Below, in pieces: positions 1 through 7,475 of a stretch of DNA of 15,855 nucleotides. The notes under the pieces are model-generated. The model did no database searches and had not been told where the DNA came from. It saw nothing but the letters and a program-made list of their open reading frames with translations. Both the position numbers and the translations under genes were made by a program. Within the stretch, counting starts at the first letter, position 1. Each line of letters starts with the position of its first letter. The DNA is from an uncultured Prevotella sp. (GTDB lineage Bacteria; Bacteroidota; Bacteroidia; Bacteroidales; Bacteroidaceae), in assembly GCA_900768785.1 (NCBI GenBank), contig CAAGEG010000166.1:1-15855 (forward strand), given 5' to 3'.

Positions 1-134
1 CAGTCAATCGCCAGTCGGTTGGCTGCTATTTTTCTGTGGGCGAAGATGGTCTCTTCGCCACCGATGGAGGGGCGGTTTGCTCCGCTCGCCTCCAGATAGT
101 CGTTTACTGCGTCACGCATGGTTATCTCTCTCAT
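1..134 (-). CDS. Unidentified protein, N-terminal part only
   Basis: A leftward reading frame without stops runs from ATG at 134 to the window edge (44 codons); a second in-frame ATG lies at 119. The visible product starts MREITMRDAVNDYLEASG and continues with a charged stretch containing GGEETIF and HRKIAANRLAID. I do not recognise the family. Codons are GC-rich, clearly different from the AT-rich genes that follow, which supports both a real coding region and a different origin. The frame stays open upstream to about 194, so a longer start with a non-ATG codon is possible but less likely because the DNA beyond about 150 turns AT-rich. It is divergent from the gene at 289. Function unknown. 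Confidence 0.5.
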   Translation of the reverse strand, partial: MREITMRDAVNDYLEASGANRPSIGGEETIFAHRKIAANRLAID

Positions 135-253
135 GCCTGTCTTTGCCCAATGGATAATAACATGAGAATAAAGTTGTAAATATGCAGAATAGAATTATTA
201 ATAAATAATTATAGTATATGATAATAAAAATGCGACTTGGAAAAAACATTTAG

Positions 254-261
254 TATATTTG
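254..261 (+). promoter_or_regulatory. Bacteroidetes-type -7 box upstream of the YjbR-family gene
   Basis: TATATTTG fits the consensus TAnnTTTG and lies 27 bases before the ATG at 289. A TTGG at 237-240 is the only -33-like element and its spacing is shorter than usual, so the call rests on the -7 box. Confidence 0.5.
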
Positions 262-288
262 CAACTATAAGAATATTAAATCACAATT

Positions 289-675
289 ATGAACATTGAA
301 AGCATAAGAGATTATTGTCTTTCGTTGCCACGTGTGACAGAAGACTTCCCTTTTGATGAGACGACTTTGGTTTTTCGCATAGCCGGAAAAATATTTGCAA
401 TGATAGACCTTGACAATACAGAGTGGTTCGTTTTGAAATGCGATCCGGAATATGCAATTGATTTACGTGAAAAGTATCAAGAAATCTCCGGAGCTTGGCA
501 TATGAATAAAAAATATTGGAACCAAATTAATATTTTCGGAAGTATAAGTGATAATCTTATTTGTCATCTAATATGCCACAGTTATAATGAGGTAGTAAAG
601 AAAATACCCAAACGCACAAGAGAAAAAGAGAAAATTAATTTAATAGAGAAACAAGATATAAAAAACTATATATAA
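289..675 (+). CDS. MmcQ/YjbR-family protein
   Basis: A 128-residue protein with the features of the MmcQ/YjbR (DUF419) family: an N-terminal LP.V.EDFPFDE segment (residues 13-25), a GKIFAMIDL strand, W46 followed by LKC.PE, and a HMNKKYWNQI segment near residues 71-80. Family members adopt a double-wing DNA-binding-like fold; their biochemical role is not settled. It is cytoplasmic, with no signal peptide, and ends in a lysine-rich tail (KKIPKRTREKEK). The start ATG at 289 follows a good -7 box. It is separated by 29 bases from the next gene in the same direction and is probably cotranscribed with it. The family assignment is firm; a function cannot be assigned. Confidence 0.85.
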   Translation: MNIESIRDYCLSLPRVTEDFPFDETTLVFRIAGKIFAMIDLDNTEWFVLKCDPEYAIDLREKYQEISGAWHMNKKYWNQINIFGSISDNLICHLICHSYNEVVKKIPKRTREKEKINLIEKQDIKNYI

Positions 676-704
676 CGTCAATAATAAAAGTACGTAAAAT
701 CATC

Positions 705-1118
705 ATGATACAACAAATAGAATTTCTTTTGACAGCAAAACCGCGAGGATGTCATTTGGTTACAGAAGAAATATTAAGTCATTTGCCAAAAGAACTGCCA
801 CAAACCGGCTTGATAAACATCTTCGTACAACACACTTCATGTGGGATTACGATAAATGAGAATGCAGATCCAGATGTAAGGAGCGACATGGAAAAGATTA
901 TGAGCCGACTTGTAAAAGAAGATCAACCTTATTATGATCACACGTTAGAAGGATCGGATGACATGCCTGCACATGCCAAATGCTCGTTGTTTGGAACAAG
1001 CATAACAATTCCGATAACGCATGGTAAACTAAATCTCGGCACATGGCAAGGGATATATCTTTGTGAATTTAGGAACTATGGCGGAAGACGTAATATTGTT
1101 GCTACGATTTACGGCTGA
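705..1118 (+). CDS. yjbQ: YjbQ-family protein (UPF0047), possible thiamine-phosphate synthase
   Basis: A 137-residue protein of the UPF0047/YjbQ family, which is usually 130-140 residues, so it looks complete. Family hallmarks are present in order: HTSCGITINENADPDVRSD (residues 43-61), EGSDDMPAHAK (82-92), the ITHGKLNLGTWQGIYLCEFR core (104-123) and a C-terminal strand. Members form small beta-sandwich trimers with conserved His, Cys and Asp residues at the subunit interface. Some members can complement thiamine-phosphate synthase mutants, but this activity is weak and the physiological role is uncertain. The gene follows the YjbR-family gene by 29 bases on the same strand, suggesting one transcript. 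No clear terminator hairpin lies immediately after it; the nearest hairpin is at 1215-1237. Confidence 0.9.
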   Translation: MIQQIEFLLTAKPRGCHLVTEEILSHLPKELPQTGLINIFVQHTSCGITINENADPDVRSDMEKIMSRLVKEDQPYYDHTLEGSDDMPAHAKCSLFGTSITIPITHGKLNLGTWQGIYLCEFRNYGGRRNIVATIYG

Positions 1119-1214
1119 CAATAAAGAAAAATAAAAGGATTAATATCCAAGCCTATCTGTTTTTATATATAAACCTCAATTCCGCAACATAGCGTTTGAA
1201 ATATTTTATAAGTA

Positions 1215-1237
1215 CTGGGCAACAAAAAGTTGTCCAG
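1215..1237 (+). terminator. Hairpin 97 bases after the YjbQ-family gene
   Basis: CTGGGCAAC (1215-1223) pairs with GTTGTCCAG (1229-1237) around an AAAAA loop, with one G-T pair in nine. The following CATTTTGTAATG is only moderately T-rich, so it may be a weak terminator or a structured RNA element rather than a classical terminator. Confidence 0.4.
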
Positions 1238-1586
1238 CATTTTGTAATGTTAGTTTTTGACCTATCTTCGTGTTGCCAAAAAAACAAGCAAATATCCCAT
1301 GCTGTAAGACCCTTTACAACGGAATTCGGGTAGAATTCTTTTCTTTCGGTTAGAATCTACGTATTATATCAAGTCGCATTGTGGGGTAATGGAAAGATGT
1401 TCTCAAACCTGATAAAAATCACGTCTCTGCTATCAGAAATGATGTTTTCAAGTAGTTTGCTGCCACTAAGATTCCTTATGGAGATTAATTGCGGATTTGA
1501 GGATAAATAAAGATATTTTTATTTTAAGATATAGTAATTATTTATAGAATTAGTACAAAACTGTATATTTTATCATGGATTTTGCC

Positions 1587-1594
1587 TACTTTTG
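1587..1594 (+). promoter_or_regulatory. -7 box for the HPPK-M64-TPR genes
   Basis: TACTTTTG matches TAnnTTTG exactly. It sits 89 bases before the ATG at 1684 and at the very front of the longer open frame starting at TTG 1582. That placement argues that translation starts at 1684 and not at 1582. No good -33 element is visible at the expected distance. Confidence 0.5.
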
Positions 1595-1683
1595 CAGTAA
1601 TATATATCAAAAGCGGACATTTTGCTGCAAGTGTTTGGCTTAATAAAAAAACTGCAGACAACGTATCCATTAACGTTTTTATC

Positions 1684-2058
1684 ATGGAAAAGAAACGTTT
1701 GATTATAGCTATTGGTAGCAACTACGAACAAGAATCCAATGTTAGGAAAGCATCTAATATGTTGCGAGAACTTTTCTCTGATGAAATATCGTTTACAAAA
1801 CAGATATGGACAGAATCAATAGGAATATTATCAGACAGATTTCTTAATTGTATTGCCACAACCTACTCTGATTGTAGTTTCGAAGAGCTTCAAGAAAAAC
1901 TGAAAAAGATAGAGACTTTATGTGGAAACAACGAAGAGGAAAGACAGCATAATATTGTAAGAATGGATATTGATATACTGAAATTGGGAGATGATAAATA
2001 TCACGTTAATGATTGGGAGCGTCCGTATATAAAGGAACTTATCAAAGATATTAAATAG
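1684..2058 (+). CDS. HPPK/FolK-like protein, short and divergent
   Basis: A 124-residue protein resembling 6-hydroxymethyl-7,8-dihydropterin pyrophosphokinase, which transfers pyrophosphate from ATP to the pterin in folate synthesis. Seen in order: IAIGSN at residues 8-13 (the family's ALGSN strand), DRFLNC at 51-56 matching the pterin-binding .YLN segment (N55), and MDIDIL at 94-99, whose D95 and D97 correspond to the two magnesium-binding aspartates of the 158-residue E. coli enzyme. It is about 30 residues short and lacks clear equivalents of the catalytic-loop residues R82, W89 and R92, although R87 and R93 lie nearby. It could be a minimal active FolK or a paralogue with another substrate. 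The open frame extends upstream to TTG 1582, but a promoter box overlaps that start, so ATG 1684 is chosen. The stop is one base before the next ATG. Confidence 0.65.
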   Translation: MEKKRLIIAIGSNYEQESNVRKASNMLRELFSDEISFTKQIWTESIGILSDRFLNCIATTYSDCSFEELQEKLKKIETLCGNNEEERQHNIVRMDIDILKLGDDKYHVNDWERPYIKELIKDIK

Positions 2059-2059
2059 A

Positions 2060-3376
2060 ATGTTTATGAAAGAGAAAATAATGAGTAAATGCTGTTGCTA
2101 TATTACGACAACTGTATTGTTAATGTTTTGCATTACAAACATTTACGCCCAAGAGTTTAATAAATACTTTATAGATAGAACTTTGCGTATAGATTATATT
2201 TTTAGCGGCAATACAAAAGAGCAGCATATTAGTGTGGACAAATTGAACACATCTCCCCGATGGTATGGTAAGAGACAAAATTTGTCGAATGTACCGATTG
2301 AAGGAAACGGACAGATTATTGTTAAGCCACATAATAAGCAAGAGGTGATTTACAGAAACTCTTTCTCTACATTGTTTCAAGAATGGCTGTCGTATGACGA
2401 AGCTAAATATGCAACAAAATCTTTTGAGAATGTATTTCTTATTCCCATGCCTAAAGACAGTGTTGATGTAACCTTAGAATTATACAACAACAGACGTGAA
2501 ACCGTAGTATCCCTTACTCATACGGTTAATCCTAACGACATACTTATAAGACATATAGGAGAGAAAGATGTCACTCCATATAAAGTGATTCAACAAGCAC
2601 AAGATACCACACGGTGTATAAACATAGCATTTGTTGCTGAAGGCTATAAAAAAGACGAAATGTCTGTGTTTATAAAAGATGTCAATGAAGCCATAGAAGC
2701 TCTGTTCGCTCATGAACCATTTAGCATTACACGTGAAAGATTTAATATTGTAGCAGTAGAATCGCCTTCTCAAGACAGCGGAACGAGCATACCATCAAAA
2801 GGAATATGGAAGAAAACCGCTCTCGGTTCGCATTTCGACACCTTTTACAGTAATCGTTATCTAACGACTCTGAACCTAAAAGATCTTCACGATATCTTGG
2901 CGGGAGTTCCTTACGAGCATATTATAATACTTGTGAACACGGATGAATATGGAGGCGGCGGCATTCTCAATTCATACGTATTATCAATGACACACCACAG
3001 TATGTATAAGCCGGTAGTAGTTCATGAGTTTGGGCATAGTTTTGCCGGTCTTGCAGATGAATATGCATACGAGGAAGAACAGATACCTATGTATCCACAT
3101 GACATAGAGCCATGGGAACAAAATATTACCACTCTTGTTGATTTTAACAACAAATGGGAAAACTTAATAAAGAAAGGCACTCCTATCCCTACCCCATTAA
3201 GCAAAGACGATAATACAATAAGAACACGAGTTGGTTTGTTTGAAGGTGCAGGATATAGTGTTAAAGGAGTATATAGAGGAACACAAGACTGTCGTATGCG
3301 TACAAATGCCAATCCGGAATTTTGTCCTGTATGCAGACAAGCCATTACCAAGCTTATTGATTTTTACACCAAGTGA
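2060..3376 (+). CDS. Secreted M64-family metallopeptidase (IgA-peptidase family)
   Basis: A 438-residue exported zinc peptidase. Residues 1-30 form a signal peptide ending IYA|Q; M8 is an alternative start. An N-terminal beta-rich domain follows (about 40-150, as in the M64_N domain of Bacteroidetes members), then the catalytic domain, with MNIAFVAEGY-like text near 190 and the zinc motif HEFGHSFAGLADEY at 322-335 (H322, E323, H326 and a downstream Asp/Glu). The C-terminal region has the family's Cys-rich CRM...EFCPVCRQ segment. Family M64 was founded on a clostridial IgA peptidase, but most Bacteroidetes members have unknown substrates, so IgA cleavage should not be assumed. It starts one base after the HPPK-like stop and its own stop overlaps the next start, so the three genes are probably translationally coupled. 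Confidence 0.88.
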   Translation: MFMKEKIMSKCCCYITTTVLLMFCITNIYAQEFNKYFIDRTLRIDYIFSGNTKEQHISVDKLNTSPRWYGKRQNLSNVPIEGNGQIIVKPHNKQEVIYRNSFSTLFQEWLSYDEAKYATKSFENVFLIPMPKDSVDVTLELYNNRRETVVSLTHTVNPNDILIRHIGEKDVTPYKVIQQAQDTTRCINIAFVAEGYKKDEMSVFIKDVNEAIEALFAHEPFSITRERFNIVAVESPSQDSGTSIPSKGIWKKTALGSHFDTFYSNRYLTTLNLKDLHDILAGVPYEHIIILVNTDEYGGGGILNSYVLSMTHHSMYKPVVVHEFGHSFAGLADEYAYEEEQIPMYPHDIEPWEQNITTLVDFNNKWENLIKKGTPIPTPLSKDDNTIRTRVGLFEGAGYSVKGVYRGTQDCRMRTNANPEFCPVCRQAITKLIDFYTK

Positions 3377-3957
3377 GGATTATTATCTTTATATTGACAG
3401 TTCTGTTTATGGTAGATTTACATGCCATGCAACAGAATGATATTAGTGATTCAAAAAAATTGTCACGAGCCCTTGAATACTTTGGGAGTGGAAAATTTAA
3501 TGAAGCCTTACCTCTATTATCAAATCTCAATGCCAGATATAGACTTAATCCACGTTACAAAGCATATTTAGGCATATGCTACTACCATGAATGGAAATAT
3601 GAAGAAGCCTGCGCCATAATAGATAGTGTACTTACAGATATTGAAGTCTTTGCACCACATGAACGTAGTGTTTACTATCATGCATCAGCAGAGAGTCATT
3701 TCTCGTTAGGCGAATACGAAAGAGCTATACCGTTATATGAGAAGATGATAAATGTGTGCTATGATATTGAAAAGGGAGATGCGCTTTATCGTCTTGGCTT
3801 TTGTTACATGTTTGCCGAGCGTAATGATATAGCTGTAGAATACTTTAATTCTGCTCTTAGCTACTATAAGCAATATATAAATCAAGAACGAAGAGCAAGA
3901 ATTGTTCAGATTGAAAAGATGGTTAAAGGACTAAACAAGAAACTTGAAAATAGATAA
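3373..3957 (+). CDS. Secreted tetratricopeptide-repeat protein
   Basis: A 194-residue protein starting at GTG 3373, overlapping the M64 stop by GTGA. Residues 1-18 (MRIIIFILTVLFMVDLHA) look like a signal peptide. The rest is helical with TPR-like pairs: ALEYFGSGKFNEALPLL (about 33-49), YLGICYYHEWKYEEACAII (64-82), HFSLGEYERAIPLYEKM (110-126) and YRLGFCYMFAERNDIAVEYF (137-156). TPRs bind proteins, so a scaffold or partner role for the upstream peptidase is a reasonable inference but is not shown. It has no catalytic motif. A strong terminator follows within 10 bases of the stop, closing the operon. The GTG start is chosen because there is no upstream in-frame alternative and the signal peptide begins exactly there. 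Confidence 0.8.
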   Translation: MRIIIFILTVLFMVDLHAMQQNDISDSKKLSRALEYFGSGKFNEALPLLSNLNARYRLNPRYKAYLGICYYHEWKYEEACAIIDSVLTDIEVFAPHERSVYYHASAESHFSLGEYERAIPLYEKMINVCYDIEKGDALYRLGFCYMFAERNDIAVEYFNSALSYYKQYINQERRARIVQIEKMVKGLNKKLENR

Positions 3958-3963
3958 AATGCA

Positions 3964-4010
3964 AATAAGCCCAAAGCGATTAAATAACCGATTTGGGCTT
4001 ATTACATTTT
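3964..4010 (+). terminator. Strong terminator closing the HPPK-M64-TPR genes
   Basis: AATAAGCCCAAA (3964-3975) and TTTGGGCTTATT (3992-4003) form a perfect 12-base-pair stem, followed by ACATTTTTATC. It lies between two converging genes (stops at 3957 and 4029), so it may also serve the leftward dipeptidase gene, although the T-run on that side is weaker. Confidence 0.85.
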
Positions 4011-4028
4011 TATCGTTGTTTATAAAAT

Positions 4029-5675
4029 CTAATATTCAACAACTTCATAACGCTCTCCTGAATTAGAAATAATGTCGCGCGCCACATTTTCCGGATATCC
4101 CGGACGAACAACTCTTACGCCTATTCCTGCCTTTGTCCTTTTGAATTTGCCGTTTTCTTCCGGTTTAATTATCATGTCATTATATTTCACTATGAGATAT
4201 ATGGCAAGCTTTTTCCAACGTTCAAGCATTTGTTGAGCCTTCTCACAACTATAATCATTAAGGTAATCAACAGCTTTTGACTCATTTACAGCATACATTT
4301 GCAACGCCTCACGTTCTATTATCGGTTGCAATTCCATGTAACTGTTATCAAGAGAATCTCTTACCTCTTTTAAAGATCCAAACATTTGAGAATAACGAGG
4401 ATACACCATATTGCTTACCCAATTGCATACCCAATACGCATTTTTGTCGCTAAAAGTTAAAGCATCTGCTCCCGGAGTGTTGTAACATTCGGGTTGTATG
4501 GTGTTTGAACAATAAATAGGAGTGTACGCCGCCATATTGCCATCATCGTTTGCAAACCACAACACACCACCAATCTGTCTTGGCAACCAAGAGCGCAATT
4601 GTGCCACATAAGAGAAACCCGATTGCTGTGTTGATATCGGACGTTCATTGAAATATTTTTTTTCATCCACAGTATATGTTAAAGGCGTTGGTCTATACGG
4701 CATGTTCCATATTCCTTTTCCCGGATCATTATCTAATGATAGCGGTGTACCTTCATAATGATCACGCATACATTCGCGCATGTCAGCAAGACTAACCTTT
4801 CTTTCAGGAACAATCCACAAAGGCATTGGTTCAGCATCTTTTACTTTTCCCATTGCATAAGGCAGAAAACGCTTCATATCAGAAGAGAAATGATTATAAA
4901 AACTCCACACGCGAGCTTCGCAAAAACGTCTGCCTGAGAAATCGGGATAAGCATAAACTTCACAGAAACTGAAATCTTTGTCACTACCACTATACCAACC
5001 TTTCTCTCTCGCAAAGGAAATACAATCTTTGGAATACATGACGTTTTTTCGGTCTTTCTGATTGAAAGTACGAATACGACTTTGGTTAGCATGTGCACAG
5101 ATAGCATTATCCGGAATACGCAATGCTACCCAAACGACACCTTTAGAGCCGATACCCTTGCCCATCATTTCCATAATCCATGCTTCATTAGGATCGCAGA
5201 TGGTGAATGTTTCACCTTCAGAGCAATAACCATATGTCTCTGCAAGAGTTGTCATTACCTTTATAGCCTCACGAGCTGTTTTTGAGCGTTGTAATGCTAT
5301 ATAGATGAGAGAACCATAATCAAGAATACCTGTTGTATCTACCATTTCTTCTCTTCCTCCGAATGTGGTTTCGCCAATGGAAACTTGATATTCGTTGATG
5401 TTACCTATAACATTATAGGTCTCTTCCGCTTCAGGAATTTGTCCATGATATTCGTGTGTATCCCAATCGAAAATCGGTCTCATTGTTCCTTTTGGATGTT
5501 TCCCGGCAGGATAATGGCAAAGTCCTATAAACATACCATAATCATCTGCGCTATAACTGCACATGACCGAACCGTCAGTACTTGCATTTTTGCCTACTAT
5601 AAGATTAGTACATGCCTTTGAAGGTTGCAACACAGCAAGAATTAAAAGAAGAATTGATAAAAAGATTTTTTTCAT
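4029..5675 (-). CDS. Secreted C69-family dipeptidase
   Basis: A 548-residue Ntn-hydrolase of peptidase family C69 (U34). The N-terminus is a signal peptide (MKKIFLSILLLILAVLQPSKA) followed directly by C22 in CTNLIVGKNAS, the position of the nucleophile cysteine that becomes the mature N-terminus in this family. Further conserved stretches are DGSVMCSYSADD (about 34-45), EGETFTICDPNEAWIMEMM (about 152-170) and VWVALRIPDNAICAHANQSRI (about 180-200). Family members cleave dipeptides with broad specificity. Length is normal for Bacteroidetes members. The gene lies 68 bases downstream of the M23 peptidase on the same strand and may share its transcript; its stop converges on a terminator at 3964-4010. 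Export suggests periplasmic breakdown of small peptides that could feed transporters such as CstA. Confidence 0.92.
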   Translation of the reverse strand: MKKIFLSILLLILAVLQPSKACTNLIVGKNASTDGSVMCSYSADDYGMFIGLCHYPAGKHPKGTMRPIFDWDTHEYHGQIPEAEETYNVIGNINEYQVSIGETTFGGREEMVDTTGILDYGSLIYIALQRSKTAREAIKVMTTLAETYGYCSEGETFTICDPNEAWIMEMMGKGIGSKGVVWVALRIPDNAICAHANQSRIRTFNQKDRKNVMYSKDCISFAREKGWYSGSDKDFSFCEVYAYPDFSGRRFCEARVWSFYNHFSSDMKRFLPYAMGKVKDAEPMPLWIVPERKVSLADMRECMRDHYEGTPLSLDNDPGKGIWNMPYRPTPLTYTVDEKKYFNERPISTQQSGFSYVAQLRSWLPRQIGGVLWFANDDGNMAAYTPIYCSNTIQPECYNTPGADALTFSDKNAYWVCNWVSNMVYPRYSQMFGSLKEVRDSLDNSYMELQPIIEREALQMYAVNESKAVDYLNDYSCEKAQQMLERWKKLAIYLIVKYNDMIIKPEENGKFKRTKAGIGVRVVRPGYPENVARDIISNSGERYEVVEY

Positions 5676-5743
5676 AATATAGCGTTTATTACTTATGTTC
5701 TAATTAGTTGATATTCGAATTGATTCTTATAAAGTCAAAAACT

Positions 5744-7381
5744 TCAATATCGGAATGTAGATTGTACTACTCGTTTATTTCCAACATGATCTGTTGCTTC
5801 TATTCTTAACAATCTGTCTTTTCCTCGTTTTTTAATAGGAGTATCAGATAGTCTGCAAACAAAGACATTTGACTTGTCTGCTTTATTAATCACTATATAT
5901 TGTCCATCAACAAAAGCCCATACTGCGGATGCGCCGGTTTTATTATCAGAGACTGCAAAACGAATTGTACCATTTCCACACGACACTCCGGAAATTGTCG
6001 GAGGCACATCGTCATAATCAATTTCATAACGTGCACCAAGTTCTTTTATTGTTGATGTAACCCAACCTTCTTTATAAACACTTCGAACAAAAGAGCCTGT
6101 TCCGCCATTACTTGAAATAAATAACTTTGATGTGTCTTTAACTTTGCGTTTGAGTTTCAAAGATAATTTTGCGTTGCCAAACAATGGATATGATGTGGGA
6201 TAAAACGACCAAGAATCAGACAAAGATGTTGTGCTTGATGTTCTTGTCGGGCGCAAAGACACATTATTAGGAAGAGAACCCGGATTGATGAGAAGTGTGA
6301 CATCAGGTCTTTGCAACACACTAAAGCAATCATATCTCATTAATGCGTTTACACTTTGTTGTATTACAGGCTGGATAGTTTGTTTAACACCTCTTACTGT
6401 GAAAGAGTATTCACGATAATTACCAAATATATCGGCTATACGATATACCAAATGATAATCACGTTCTTCGTCAAAAGTAACAACTCCTCTACCCTCTCCA
6501 TAATGTAATATCGGCAACAAATTGCCCGGTTCTGCAAAGGACTTGAGATACCAAATATGAGTACGGCTATAGTGAGTATAATCTCCCCATGAATTGACCA
6601 TGCGGTTATATTTTGCCGGAATGCTATCAACACAACTACTGAATACGACTTTATCGTCAACAATAAGAGTGCAATTTTTAATTCCTAATATGCCAAAACT
6701 TTCGTCCATATAATCATTAGCCCATATACCGAAACCGACCTTTCCCCATGCAGTAAATTGACGAGATAAAGTAGTGGAAGCAAAGCCATAGGACTGCTTG
6801 TTTGATGAACCGCAGAACACACCCTGCCCCATTATTGGGTAAGCCATAAAAGAATGGGCTATTGGTTTTGTCGTATCGGTAATGTTGTCTTTGAGATATT
6901 CAAGAGGGTCAATGAAACTCCATGTTCTTGTGTCATGAAATTCCAAATGAAGATGAGGAGCTTTACTTGCACCCGTATTACCACTTACCGCAAGAAGTTG
7001 TCTTTCGGCAACAGGATAGTCTGTTGGTTTGAGATAGACATCGGCAATATAGTTACGATGTTGATATTGCCACTTTCTTACAATTGCCGCAAGTTGAGGC
7101 GTGAATTTCTTTAGATGGCAATAAACAGACGTAATCCCATTAGGATGACGCACATATAAAGCATTGCCGAATCCATACATGCCGACTGTAATACGACTAA
7201 CATATCCATCGGCAACAGAGAATATCGGTTTACCTTCTACTTGTCCTGTACGAACGTCTATTCCTGCATGAAAATGGTTAGGACGAGGTTCACCGAAATT
7301 TCCGGCTAAAGAATACTTATAATTTACCGGTGAACTAAACGATAATTGTGCAACAAGAAGCAAAGAGAGAATGTTGGTCAC
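5744..7381 (-). CDS. M23 (LytM) family metallopeptidase with long C-terminal region
   Basis: A 545-residue exported protein whose N-terminal third is an M23 peptidase: H38 and D42 in NHFHAGID, Y87-x-H89 in VYCHL, and H143/H145 in APHLHLEF supply the zinc ligands and catalytic histidines. Such enzymes cleave peptide cross-links in peptidoglycan. Residues 1-17 form a signal peptide. The remaining roughly 380 residues are beta-rich and match nothing I recognise; they contain VVTFDEERDYHLVYRIADIFGN and a segment ending ATDHVGNKR, patterns seen in Ig-like sandwich domains. The start is GTG at 7381: the frame is closed nine bases upstream and no ATG lies before the signal peptide. Only 32 bases separate it from the terminator hairpin that follows nadC, so either a promoter is squeezed in or the terminator leaks. 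Confidence 0.88.
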   Translation of the reverse strand: MTNILSLLLVAQLSFSSPVNYKYSLAGNFGEPRPNHFHAGIDVRTGQVEGKPIFSVADGYVSRITVGMYGFGNALYVRHPNGITSVYCHLKKFTPQLAAIVRKWQYQHRNYIADVYLKPTDYPVAERQLLAVSGNTGASKAPHLHLEFHDTRTWSFIDPLEYLKDNITDTTKPIAHSFMAYPIMGQGVFCGSSNKQSYGFASTTLSRQFTAWGKVGFGIWANDYMDESFGILGIKNCTLIVDDKVVFSSCVDSIPAKYNRMVNSWGDYTHYSRTHIWYLKSFAEPGNLLPILHYGEGRGVVTFDEERDYHLVYRIADIFGNYREYSFTVRGVKQTIQPVIQQSVNALMRYDCFSVLQRPDVTLLINPGSLPNNVSLRPTRTSSTTSLSDSWSFYPTSYPLFGNAKLSLKLKRKVKDTSKLFISSNGGTGSFVRSVYKEGWVTSTIKELGARYEIDYDDVPPTISGVSCGNGTIRFAVSDNKTGASAVWAFVDGQYIVINKADKSNVFVCRLSDTPIKKRGKDRLLRIEATDHVGNKRVVQSTFRY

Positions 7382-7413
7382 AGAGTATTATATTAATATA
7401 TAGTAATATAAAG

Positions 7414-7466
7414 AAGACCTCATTCCGCATACGACATTATAAATAATTACTACGGAATGAGGTCTT
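7414..7466 (-). terminator. Terminator after nadC
   Basis: AAGACCTCATTCCG (7414-7427) and CGGAATGAGGTCTT (7453-7466) form a perfect 14-base-pair stem around a 25-base AT-rich loop. On the leftward strand it is followed by a T-rich run (CTTTATATT). It ends the nadC side and lies just upstream of the M23 gene. Confidence 0.8.
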
Positions 7467-7475
7467 AAAAATTTA

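Larger units (their letters stand above)
1119..1683. other. Long spacer without a recognisable gene
   Basis: This stretch of about 560 bases holds a hairpin (1215-1237) and a promoter box (1587-1594) but no gene I can support. The sequence from about 1255 (TTTTTGACCTATCTTCG, then an A-rich run) looks like the front of a gene, but the ATG at 1309 meets a stop two codons later. Downstream an open stretch without stops covers about 1331-1509 but has no convincing start or family. A decayed small gene is possible; I could not identify it. Confidence 0.5.

Noticed and set aside
1582..1683. N-terminal extension of the HPPK-like protein from TTG 1582
   Set aside because: The -7 box TACTTTTG overlaps these codons, and the family begins right before the IAIGSN strand.
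3231..3440. Open frame spanning the end of the M64 gene and start of the TPR gene
   Set aside because: It is in another frame across two well-supported overlapping genes and has no recognisable product.
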